Assembly: GCA_947498325.1 (NCBI GenBank)
Contig: CANMKE010000032.1
Span: 1-59,167 of the forward strand
Length of the DNA: 59,167 nucleotides
Direction of reading: 5' to 3'
From: an uncultured Persicobacter sp.
GTDB lineage: Bacteria; Bacteroidota; Bacteroidia; Cytophagales; Cyclobacteriaceae
Both the position numbers and the translations under genes were made by a program. Positions 26,197-34,831 of the stretch are shown here, in pieces (within the stretch, counting starts at the first letter, position 1; the number at the start of each line of letters is the position of its first letter). The notes under the pieces were generated by a model, which saw nothing but the letters and a program-made list of their open reading frames with translations, did not search any database and was not told where the DNA came from.

Positions 26197-27780
26197 TTAT
26201 TGCATTAAGTGGTCAGGTACTTGGTACTCCCCCACCAGTCGATCAAGCTCCTGTTGTAATTGTGCCCGCTGATGATGGTAGGATTCATTATTATAGATAT
26301 TATTCATTTCCGTCGGGTCCTTTTCGAGGTCGAACATCTCCCACTCGTTGGTCTGATAAAAATGAATCAGCTTATAGCGATCGGTTCGTACCCCATGATG
26401 TGCCTGAACACTATGGAATCCCGGAAACTCATAAAAGTGGTAATACAGCGAAGAACGCCATTGATTTTGGGTCTCGGCATCTTGAGCAATCAAGGGCATC
26501 AGCGATAGACCGTGCATTGGTTTTGGCGATGCTACACCAGCCATTTCAAGAATCGTCGGAGCGAAATCAATATTTTGGGTAAGCTGCTCAATACGCTTGC
26601 CTGTCAGGTGATCGGGATGCCGAATCATCAGTGGCATTCTGAAAGATTCCTCGTACATCCACCGCTTGTCAAACCAGCCGTGTTCCCCAAGAAAAAATCC
26701 CTGATCGGAGGTATAAATGACGATGGTATTATCCAATAATCCGTGATCTTCAAGGTATTGATAGATATCACCAACGCTGTCATCTACCGAGCGTACACAA
26801 GCCAGATAATCCTGCAAATATCGCTGTAACTTCCATTCTGCTTTCTGCTTGTCCGTTCTTTCGGTCAGGTAGTAATCATCATTTCGCTGACTGTATGCCT
26901 CAAAAAAGTCCATTTTCTCGGCAGGGGTCATTCTCCCCATAAATACATGTGGCCAACGGTCGTAAAGCAGGCTATCGCTGCCCACCCCACTAACCATTTT
27001 CAGGTCGTGGCCTTCATAGGCATCACGGTAAATATTCATCTCCTGCCCCTGTGCTGCCTGCCTGCCTTCATACTGATCGAAGTAGTTGTCAGGCACCGGA
27101 AAGATGGTATTTTCAAATAGGCGGTAATATTGTGGTGCCGGCACCCAGTTTCGGTGTGGCGCCTTGTGCTGCATCATCAGGAAGAAAGGTTTATCCTCAT
27201 CCCGATTATGGAGCCATTTTTTTGTGAATTTAGTGATGAGCTCTGTAACATAGCCCATCTCCTGCACGGTGGTATCTTTGGTGATAAAATCAGGGTTGTT
27301 ATACTCCCCCTGATCATTTAGAATTTTATAATAATCAAATCCCTGTGGCGCTGTATTCAAATGCCATTTTCCGATCACTGCCGTTTGGTATCCTTCTTTC
27401 TGAAGGATGTTGGCCAAGGTCGGCTGGTGGCCGTCAAATTTGGTTCCATCGTTTTTCATGAAACCGTTGGCATGTGAATGCAGGCCAGTAAGGATTGTTG
27501 CCCGGCTGGGTCCACAAATTGCATTGGCACAGAAATTATTCTCAAAAAGGACGCCCTCATGTGCCAGGCGATCAATGTTAGGAGTAGTTGCCATTTGTGA
27601 GATGGGATGCCCATAGGCGCTGATGGCCTGCATGGCATGATCATCAGACATGATCAATAACACATTGGGGCGCTGGTCGGTCACGCTTTTGAGGGATTTA
27701 ATCCCGCCAATACTCATGACCGCAGCAAACATCACCAATACAGCGACTCCTGAAAATTTAATTAACATTGATTTTTTCAT
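26197..27780 (-). CDS. S1-family (FGly) sulfatase in PUL 2
   Basis: 527 residues, an N-terminal membrane/signal segment (about 8-27), then the sulfatase alpha/beta fold. The formylglycine motif is C89-G-P-S-R93 followed by ATILTG, so maturation would need an FGE/anSME enzyme encoded elsewhere. Metal ligands D46-D47 lie in LLIMSDDHAM, and IVIYTSDQGFFLGEHGWFDK holds the second metal-binding Asp. It removes sulfate esters from a glycan; the exact subfamily is not assigned. It lies between the GH144-like gene (19 bases upstream) and GH43. Its presence means that the PUL 2 substrate, or a side chain of it, is probably sulfated. Confidence 0.92.
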   Translation of the reverse strand: MKKSMLIKFSGVAVLVMFAAVMSIGGIKSLKSVTDQRPNVLLIMSDDHAMQAISAYGHPISQMATTPNIDRLAHEGVLFENNFCANAICGPSRATILTGLHSHANGFMKNDGTKFDGHQPTLANILQKEGYQTAVIGKWHLNTAPQGFDYYKILNDQGEYNNPDFITKDTTVQEMGYVTELITKFTKKWLHNRDEDKPFFLMMQHKAPHRNWVPAPQYYRLFENTIFPVPDNYFDQYEGRQAAQGQEMNIYRDAYEGHDLKMVSGVGSDSLLYDRWPHVFMGRMTPAEKMDFFEAYSQRNDDYYLTERTDKQKAEWKLQRYLQDYLACVRSVDDSVGDIYQYLEDHGLLDNTIVIYTSDQGFFLGEHGWFDKRWMYEESFRMPLMIRHPDHLTGKRIEQLTQNIDFAPTILEMAGVASPKPMHGLSLMPLIAQDAETQNQWRSSLYYHFYEFPGFHSVQAHHGVRTDRYKLIHFYQTNEWEMFDLEKDPTEMNNIYNNESYHHQRAQLQQELDRLVGEYQVPDHLMQ

Positions 27781-27799
27781 GGACTAAGCCGGACAATTT

Positions 27800-30745
27800 T
27801 TATTGAATAATAATTTTTGAAGTCATCAGCTCGCCTTCCTCAGTAGTAAAAGTGAGGTAATAAAGACCTGCTGTCAGGCCACTGAAAGGCACTGTATAAT
27901 ATTGGTTGTATTTCTCTGAAGAAGTCAAGGCAGAAGATTGCCCGTTTACCCCTATTACTTTCAGCGATTCAGCAATGATGTTCTGGCTGGTGAAAATCTT
28001 CAGGTAACCTGCCTCGCTATTCACGTAAACGGCTACTTTCTGAAGTTCCTTGCCTTGATCGTTGTCCGTCAATACATTGTATTTTTCGGTGTTCCAGTCA
28101 ATATCCAAAGCACGAAGACCTGTTTGTACATAAGGGGAAGTCATGCCCAGTTTCCACAACAAACCTGATCTATGATTTTCGATCATCGCAAGGATTGGTC
28201 CCTGATCAATAGAGATATAACCGTCAGCTACCCATTCACGACCAACATGGAAGGCATCACGGAAGCCGTAAAGATCCCAGATTTCTGCGCCCATTTCACG
28301 GTAGAAATGTTTCAGGGTAGGCAACGACAATTCTGGCGTGAAAGCATAAGCTCCCAAAGCAGCTGTTGGGGTGATGGTCCCGTTATCGTGGGTTGCATCT
28401 CCTGGCTCTTGCGCCAAATAACCATCAGGGTTGTCTGAAGCGGTCAATCCCCAAACCAAATCGCTGTAACCGGTATGGCCGTTAGGGTTATCTACACAGA
28501 AAGCATGGTTAATTTTTGTCTGATTCACCACCTGCTCATCATAAGCCGCATACTGGTCTTTCATACCGAAAGGATCCATGACCATGAAAGAATACTGGCT
28601 CAGGAACAATGGTCCACCCATTGCAGGGCCCAAAGGAAGGTTGAATCCGTAAAATTCATTGCCATTTTCAAAAGCAGGACCAGAAGCCCATCCATCGTGA
28701 TAGATGTCTGCCTCAATCTTATGCTCGGTCATTGATGCCGCCAACACGTAAACCATCAATGCTTCATTGAACCCAGCAATTTTGTGATTCATTTCGAAAT
28801 CATGGTTTGGCGACCAGTGCCAGTAAAGTGCATCAGTACCATTACGATAGAAATCCCATTCGATTTCGTTCATCATTTTGTAAACCAAAGTACGCAGCCC
28901 TTTTTCATTGGCATTGTTACCGTCGAAATAGTTGGCCGTTGCAAGCATTCCCTGCATCAACAAAGCGGTTTCTACCAAATCGCCACCATCGTCCAATTCA
29001 GAAAATGGAATCGCTTTTCCTGAAACAGCATTGATCCAGTGCGACCATGCACCATGGAAACGTTCTGCATTAGCGAAGAATTGCGCCATTAATAATGCAC
29101 GTTCAGCCGCTTCTTCACGAGTCACCCAGCCGTGCTCCACACCAATAGGCAAAGCCATGAAACCCCATCCGGAGCCACCAGCAGCTACAGTATTGTTTTC
29201 ACGAACACCGGCAATTCTGCGCTCAGGAGTTGCTCCGTGTGCGTATGGGCTTTCCCAGAAATATTCAAAAGCAGCCTTTTGTACCATATCGAGCAATTGC
29301 TCGTCGGTCAATTCTTTTGTTACTGCTGAAGCGGAAGCCAAAGGAGAATACTGCCCGTTAAGGTTTTGTCTTACCACATAATTGCGGTTGATGTCCTGCC
29401 CTACAAAGTCTACCAGGAAAGTGCTTTCAGTAGCCGAGATCAATCTCAAACCGCCATTCACTTCTTCCAAAACTTCAAAGGTGGTTTCATTATTGAATCG
29501 TCCATCCCATCTAACATTCACGTGCGAGTCGAATCCTTCCGCCGTTAATGCCGTAACCGCCGGAACCTCTTCAGCAAGATTAGAGAAGGTAAGGTCATCC
29601 ACCAACATATGGTGTTCAGCGCCATCAGCAACATCCTGGCAGAATCCTACCATTTTAATGCCCGTCATGTCAACACCACTTTCCTCAAAATCAGGACGAA
29701 GAACCAATTTAGTCCAAACGCCAGCAGGAAGGTCTTCATTATAGGCCGACAATAAAAATTTGTCAGACCACCCTGAAAGGCTTTCAAATTTAATTCCCGG
29801 AAGGTTTTCCTTGGCAATTCCCTCGGCACTGTAAGCCCAGAAGAACAGCTCAGTAGCCCCTTCAACATCCGTAAATGACCAGTCTGCTTTGGCCAGGCCA
29901 GCTTCCCAGTTTCCACCGTCTGCAGAAGTCCATTTAAGGGATAAAGCATTTTCGCCCACAAAAGCAGTAGGAGCAACAGGAATTTTGCCACAATATTCGC
30001 CTAAGAAACAACCTTCTTCAAAAGAGCTTCCGTCCGCCTGAAGAATGAAACTCTGATCATAGGCATGTATATCTGTTCCCTGTGTAAAGATTTTCTCGAA
30101 AACTGCAGAAGGAGGTACCACGTTACCGTCACCAATCGCACGGATGTTATCCACTAAAATGGTGTGTTCTGCGCCATCGGCAGTATTTTGTGCCAGGCAG
30201 AAGCCTTTTACATTTGACCAAATTACATTTTCATTTCCTGCCGTATTCTTCAGGTCATCGATAGCAATATTTACTTCCACCCAGGTGGCTGCCGGAAGGT
30301 CATCAACATAATCGCCCAAAGCAACACGCTGTGAATCATCACTGCCTTCAATTTCAAAATACAAGGCAGGCAATAAGTTCTTTGCCACCCCCTCTTCAGC
30401 GAACAGGGAGAAAGAAACGGTTTCTTTCTGATCAAAATTGATCGCTCTCCAACCTGCCTGAATAATGATCGCTTTCCAGTCGCCATCTTCCACAGAGGTG
30501 TAAGTCACTGAAATGGCATTGTTTCCCACTACTTTCTGATCAGCAGTGATGGGCATTTTTTCGCAGTATTCTGTACCTGAAAGACAGGTGGTGGTCAGGC
30601 TACTGCCTTCTTCAGCAAAGCCCAGGCCGGTATCATAGGCTTCAGCGTCGGGGCTATCGAAGAAAAAATATTCCGCATTATCCTCTTGCGCAAAGGCAAA
30701 ATTGGCGGCAAAAAATAGTAAAAAAATTGATAGAATGTTTCTCAT
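27800..30745 (-). CDS. GH144-like (glycoamylase-fold) endo-beta-glucanase with duplicated N-terminal binding domains and T9SS tail
   Basis: I use the ATG at 30745 (981 residues), giving signal peptide MRNILSIFLLFFAANFAFAQ. Two homologous ~190-residue beta-sandwich domains follow (about 21-215 and 220-400), sharing the EYC(E/G)K(I/M)P, DGxWxA and DGAEHxxLVD motifs. Next is an Fn3-like unit (about 405-470), then the alpha/alpha-barrel of the PF10091 glycoamylase family (about 475-890: FEYFWESPYAHG, GSGWGFMALPIG, GYSDLVWGLTASDNPDGY, TPTAALGAYAFTPE). The C-terminus (LTAGLYYLTFTTEEG) is a T9SS sorting domain. PF10091 includes the founding GH144 endo-beta-1,2-glucanase, but the family is broad, so beta-1,2-glucan is only one possible substrate. 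Confidence 0.85.
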   Translation of the reverse strand: MRNILSIFLLFFAANFAFAQEDNAEYFFFDSPDAEAYDTGLGFAEEGSSLTTTCLSGTEYCEKMPITADQKVVGNNAISVTYTSVEDGDWKAIIIQAGWRAINFDQKETVSFSLFAEEGVAKNLLPALYFEIEGSDDSQRVALGDYVDDLPAATWVEVNIAIDDLKNTAGNENVIWSNVKGFCLAQNTADGAEHTILVDNIRAIGDGNVVPPSAVFEKIFTQGTDIHAYDQSFILQADGSSFEEGCFLGEYCGKIPVAPTAFVGENALSLKWTSADGGNWEAGLAKADWSFTDVEGATELFFWAYSAEGIAKENLPGIKFESLSGWSDKFLLSAYNEDLPAGVWTKLVLRPDFEESGVDMTGIKMVGFCQDVADGAEHHMLVDDLTFSNLAEEVPAVTALTAEGFDSHVNVRWDGRFNNETTFEVLEEVNGGLRLISATESTFLVDFVGQDINRNYVVRQNLNGQYSPLASASAVTKELTDEQLLDMVQKAAFEYFWESPYAHGATPERRIAGVRENNTVAAGGSGWGFMALPIGVEHGWVTREEAAERALLMAQFFANAERFHGAWSHWINAVSGKAIPFSELDDGGDLVETALLMQGMLATANYFDGNNANEKGLRTLVYKMMNEIEWDFYRNGTDALYWHWSPNHDFEMNHKIAGFNEALMVYVLAASMTEHKIEADIYHDGWASGPAFENGNEFYGFNLPLGPAMGGPLFLSQYSFMVMDPFGMKDQYAAYDEQVVNQTKINHAFCVDNPNGHTGYSDLVWGLTASDNPDGYLAQEPGDATHDNGTITPTAALGAYAFTPELSLPTLKHFYREMGAEIWDLYGFRDAFHVGREWVADGYISIDQGPILAMIENHRSGLLWKLGMTSPYVQTGLRALDIDWNTEKYNVLTDNDQGKELQKVAVYVNSEAGYLKIFTSQNIIAESLKVIGVNGQSSALTSSEKYNQYYTVPFSGLTAGLYYLTFTTEEGELMTSKIIIQ

Positions 30746-30760
30746 GTTAAAAATATTAAA

Positions 30761-30842
30761 GGATGCCACTTAGCGCATGTTAAAAAACCGACCATCCTAT
30801 TGCGAATTTTAAGTTTTAAACACGCCCTTGGAAGTGGCATCC
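30761..30842. repeat. 11-bp inverted repeat spanning the GH3/GH144 intercistronic gap
   Basis: GGATGCCACTT (30761-30771) and its perfect reverse complement AAGTGGCATCC (30832-30842) enclose 60 bases between the GH3 stop and the GH144-like start. The arms would bring the ends of the gap together in the mRNA. There is no T-run, so it is not a canonical terminator. Confidence 0.6.
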
Positions 30843-30853
30843 GATTAAAAATT

Positions 30854-33157
30854 TTATTGATATGTAAACTGAATATGGTTTTGCTCATCTGCAGAACTTG
30901 CCCCGATCCAAAGGTCGAAAGTTCCAGCTTCAACGGTTGGCTGTTTGTCCAAACCAAGGAAGGTGATCGTTGATTCGTCGATCTCGAATTTCACCGTTTG
31001 CTCTTCACCTTTTTTCAGGCGCACCTTCTGAAAGCCTTTCAGCTCTTTTACAGGGCGAGTTACCGAGGCTACCTGATCGTGGATGTACAATTGTACAATC
31101 TCTTCGCCATCGTATTTTCCGGTGTTTTTCACTTTTACTGAAGCGGTAATTTTTCCACCTTTAGCAAAGCTGCTCTGGCTGATTTCCAAATCGCTGTAAG
31201 CATAAGAAGTGTAAGACAAACCGTGACCGAAAGGATACAGCGGTGAGTTAGGCACATCCAGGTAAGAGGATTTGTAATCTGCCCAATTGTTAGGATCCAA
31301 AGGACGCCCAGTGTTTTTATGGTTGTAATAAATTGGAATCTGTCCCACATTTCGAGGGAATGTCATCGTCAGTTTTGCTGATGGGTTGTAGTCCCCTGAA
31401 AGAATATCCGCTACGGCGTGTCCGGCCATCGTTCCTGGGTACCAGGCTTCAAGAATGGCATCTACATTTTCATCTTCCCAGGAAAGGTTCAACGGACGGC
31501 CATTTACCGCTACCAATACGATTGGTTTACCCAATTTTTTCAATGCTTTGAGTAAGTCTTGCTGTGGTGCAGGCAATTTGATTTCTGTACGGGAAGCAGC
31601 TTCACCAGACCAGTTGAAGTCCTCACCACCACCGAAAATAATCACGTCAGACTGACGAGCCACGCGCAATGCCTCTGCAAAACCTTTGGTGCCTTCCTGC
31701 CCCAAAAGATCACACCCTTTGGCGTAGTTAAACTTCACCTTGCTGCCTTTGTATTTCTGTGTCAGCCCTTCGAAAAGCGTTACCGACTTGTTTCTGTCGC
31801 CTCTAATCGCCCACTCGCCATTAAGGCTCATGCGCTCCTGAATCATTGGGCCGATCAATGCTACTTTCTTAGCCTGATCTTTAGCCAAAGGCAGGATATT
31901 ATTTTCGTTTTTCAGCAATACCATCGAACGTTGCGCACCACGGTGGGCAGCCTCCAAAAATTCAGGCTTACCAATTACAGTACGTTCGCGTTCTTCATCC
32001 ATATATCTGAAAGGATCATCGAACAAGCCAAGCAAGAATTTCAACTCCAACACACGCGCTGCTGCACGGTTAATGGTCGTTTCTGATACTTGCCCTGAAG
32101 CCACCAATCCTTTAAGGTTTTCCGCATAGGCCGCCCCGTTCATGTCCATGTCAATACCTGCATTGGCTGCTCTTTCTGCTGCCTGTGCAAGATCCACCGC
32201 ATAACCGTGCGCCATCATCTCATTAATGGCCGTATAGTCGGTCACCACCATACCACGGAATCCCCACTCTTCACGAAGGATATCCGTGTACAAATATTTA
32301 TTTCCAGTACTTGGTACACCTTCCACTTCATTAAAAGCAGTCATGAAAGTGGCTACGCCTGCTTCCAATGTTGCTTGATATGGCGGTAGGTAAACCTCTC
32401 TCAGGGTACGCTCTGAGATATCCACTGTGTTGTAATCACGACCAGCCTCAGCAGCACCATAGGCCGCAAAGTGCTTTGTACAGGCCAACATGGTATTTGG
32501 CTTGGCAAAATCCTGGTAGTTTTCAATACCCTGAAAACCACGAACACGCGCTTTGGCAACCAAAGAACCGAAATAAGGATCTTCTCCGGCACCTTCCATC
32601 ACACGTCCCCAACGGGCATCACGGCTGATGTCCACCATAGGGGCGAAAGTCCAGCTGATCCCTGCGGCAGTCGCTTCTTCGGCAGCAATTCTCGCCGACT
32701 CTTCCATCAGTTCCAAATCCCATGAACAAGATTCTGCCAATGGCATTGGGAAGGTGGTTTCATAACCGTGAATCACATCAGCAGCAAAAAGGATAGGAAT
32801 ACGCAAGCGTGATTTTTCCATCGCCTGCTCCTGCAACTGGCGAAGTCCTTTGGCACCGAAAACGTTGAACATCGAACCAACCAGTCCTTTTTCGAGGTAG
32901 GCTTTGAATTCGTCGCCAATTTCCGGGCCGGTAACTGCTCCCTGCCCGGCGAATTGAGTCATCTGACCAATTTTCTCTTCGAGCGTCATTAATGAGAGCA
33001 AGGAATCCACTTTATTTTCAATGGTTGCATCCTGGCTGTAGCTCTGCCAGTCCATTGGTACTTTTTGTTCTGCGGAGTTACAGGCGGCAAATGCCAATCC
33101 ACCAGCCAAAATCAAGGCAGGTACTCTACTGTTGCTGATCCAATTTTTAATCTGCAT
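30854..33157 (-). CDS. GH3 beta-glucosidase lipoprotein (PUL 2)
   Basis: Start set at the ATG at 33157 (767 residues): MQIKNWISNSRVPALILAGG, then LAFAAC is a lipoprotein signal. The frame upstream to 33316 has no such feature and runs into the gap after SusD. GH3 TIM barrel with PILFAADVIHGYETTFP, SWTFAPMVDISRDARWGR, CTKHFAAYGAAEAGRDYN and nucleophile D307 in VVTDYTAINEM. An alpha/beta sandwich (VALIGPMIQERMSLNGEWA) and a C-terminal Fn3-like domain follow. It is closer to BglX than the PUL 1 enzyme is, because it keeps the KHFAAYGA motif. It likely trims oligosaccharides made by the GH144-like enzyme. Confidence 0.93.
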   Translation of the reverse strand: MQIKNWISNSRVPALILAGGLAFAACNSAEQKVPMDWQSYSQDATIENKVDSLLSLMTLEEKIGQMTQFAGQGAVTGPEIGDEFKAYLEKGLVGSMFNVFGAKGLRQLQEQAMEKSRLRIPILFAADVIHGYETTFPMPLAESCSWDLELMEESARIAAEEATAAGISWTFAPMVDISRDARWGRVMEGAGEDPYFGSLVAKARVRGFQGIENYQDFAKPNTMLACTKHFAAYGAAEAGRDYNTVDISERTLREVYLPPYQATLEAGVATFMTAFNEVEGVPSTGNKYLYTDILREEWGFRGMVVTDYTAINEMMAHGYAVDLAQAAERAANAGIDMDMNGAAYAENLKGLVASGQVSETTINRAAARVLELKFLLGLFDDPFRYMDEERERTVIGKPEFLEAAHRGAQRSMVLLKNENNILPLAKDQAKKVALIGPMIQERMSLNGEWAIRGDRNKSVTLFEGLTQKYKGSKVKFNYAKGCDLLGQEGTKGFAEALRVARQSDVIIFGGGEDFNWSGEAASRTEIKLPAPQQDLLKALKKLGKPIVLVAVNGRPLNLSWEDENVDAILEAWYPGTMAGHAVADILSGDYNPSAKLTMTFPRNVGQIPIYYNHKNTGRPLDPNNWADYKSSYLDVPNSPLYPFGHGLSYTSYAYSDLEISQSSFAKGGKITASVKVKNTGKYDGEEIVQLYIHDQVASVTRPVKELKGFQKVRLKKGEEQTVKFEIDESTITFLGLDKQPTVEAGTFDLWIGASSADEQNHIQFTYQ

Positions 33158-33321
33158 GTCGATTATATTTTCCGTATTAAATTTTTGGTAAGAGGAGCTC
33201 GAAATAGGGTAAGGTATTTTTGTTGAATGGCAGCAGGCTGTTGGGCTTGCTGAAATGGTGGATAAAAAGAAAAGGGAGGGAAAGTCCACCAACTCCCCCT
33301 CCTCAGCAATCATCACATTAA

Positions 33322-34812
33322 TTAAACTGCTGGTTTCCCTAATTCAGGGTTCAAATCCTCCTGACGCAATGGAACAGGCAAATATTCGTGCTCGCCTTTT
33401 ACGAAGCCTTCCAATACCGATGAGGCACGGTCGGTACGTACCAAATCATTGAAACGGTCACCCCATTCCACTGATAATTCAGCGCGTCGTTCATTTAAAA
33501 TATCATCGAGTGTTGGGCTTGCAATGCTTGAAAGTCCCACACGGTTACGTACCATATTCAAAGGCGTCGCGGCATCGCCACCGTTAACCACCTTAGCTTC
33601 GGCATTCATCAAAAGCACATCAACATAGCGGAAAACACGGATGTTGTTGTTGGCGCCGTAGTTCGGACGACCAGGAGTCATCTGATCTTTTGGTGTATAA
33701 GCCTTGCCATTATAGTGGGCTTTTCCTTCCATGTATTCTGGGTCAAACTCTGCAATATGGTCTCCTGAAGGTGTTGTTGCTCCAGACTCCAAAACAGCAA
33801 GATTCCAACGCTCTTCATCACGGTTTCCGTTGTTTCGGGTGTTCAGGAATTCCAAATATTCAGGCTCCAAAATCACAAATCCCCAGCCTTCAATTGGTGC
33901 AGGATTTCCTCGAGGTCCCTGATGCTGGAACCAGGCGTCGCCATAAATCTGTGGGCCATCGCCATTACCGAAATCCGAGAACTGGAATTCATATACTGAT
34001 TCCGAAGCAAGCTTACCATCGATTTTAAACAGATCGTAATAATCTGCCTGTGGTACCAAACTGTAAGCGCCAGAATTGATGATCTGGTCTGTCAGGGTCA
34101 ATACTGAAGCGTAATCCATTTCTGTCAATGCCAATTTCGCTTTCAGGGTCATGGCCGTGTATTTTGTTACTGCCCCCTGGTGCTCTGACTGTGATTCAGG
34201 AAGCACATCAATCGCAAAATCAAGCAATTCGTGAATATGCGCACGCACATTGGCGATGGTTGATTTTGGCAGGAATCCGTTGTTGACATTCTCAGGATCT
34301 ACCAATGGAATTTCTCCCCAAAGTTGGTGGATGAAGAAATAAGCCATTGCACGGTGGAAAACGATCTCCCCACGGTAAGCTTCTGCCTGTGCGAGCTGCT
34401 CGTCGGTAGTCAGGTGCTCCACAAAGCGATTCAGCAAATCTTCATTGTAATAAGAAGTATTCACGACCGTATAAAGTGCTTCCCAGGCGTTGTTCAGTGC
34501 CCAGAAGTTTTTTACTGCGCCATAGTTGAAGTTCTCAATGTGAAGGAAATCCATTTGATCGGCATCACTACCCCCACCTTTGGTCACTTCATCTCCACGA
34601 ACGACCAACATCGGCCACATTTCCCATTGGGTCATTTTTCCTCGGGCTTCAGCATAAACCCCTGAAACAGGGCCATACATTTGCGAAGGATCCGTGAAGT
34701 CAATTTCATCAGAAGGAACAACCCCCTCCTGAACAATATCCAACCAGTTGTTACATGAGCTTAAGGACATAACCGCCAAAAGCACAGCGATGAATTTATA
34801 TTTTATATTCAT
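33322..34812 (-). CDS. SusD/RagB family lipoprotein (PUL 2)
   Basis: 496 residues; lipoprotein signal MNIKYKFIAVLLAVMSLSSC, then NNWLDIVQEGVVPSDEIDF. SusD hallmarks: YRGEIVFHRAMAYFFIHQLWGEIPLV, FRYVDVLLMNAEAKVVNGG, NERRAELSVEWGDRFNDLVR and a C-terminal EYLPVPLRQEDLNPEL tail. It is shorter than the PUL 1 SusD and clearly a different paralogue. It starts 19 bases after SusC. Confidence 0.94.
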   Translation of the reverse strand: MNIKYKFIAVLLAVMSLSSCNNWLDIVQEGVVPSDEIDFTDPSQMYGPVSGVYAEARGKMTQWEMWPMLVVRGDEVTKGGGSDADQMDFLHIENFNYGAVKNFWALNNAWEALYTVVNTSYYNEDLLNRFVEHLTTDEQLAQAEAYRGEIVFHRAMAYFFIHQLWGEIPLVDPENVNNGFLPKSTIANVRAHIHELLDFAIDVLPESQSEHQGAVTKYTAMTLKAKLALTEMDYASVLTLTDQIINSGAYSLVPQADYYDLFKIDGKLASESVYEFQFSDFGNGDGPQIYGDAWFQHQGPRGNPAPIEGWGFVILEPEYLEFLNTRNNGNRDEERWNLAVLESGATTPSGDHIAEFDPEYMEGKAHYNGKAYTPKDQMTPGRPNYGANNNIRVFRYVDVLLMNAEAKVVNGGDAATPLNMVRNRVGLSSIASPTLDDILNERRAELSVEWGDRFNDLVRTDRASSVLEGFVKGEHEYLPVPLRQEDLNPELGKPAV

Positions 34813-34831
34813 TTTAGTTTCGTTTATGCGA

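Noticed and set aside
33158-33316. Longer N-terminus for the PUL 2 GH3
   Set aside because: The lipoprotein signal begins at the internal ATG at 33157; the upstream part is intergenic in character.
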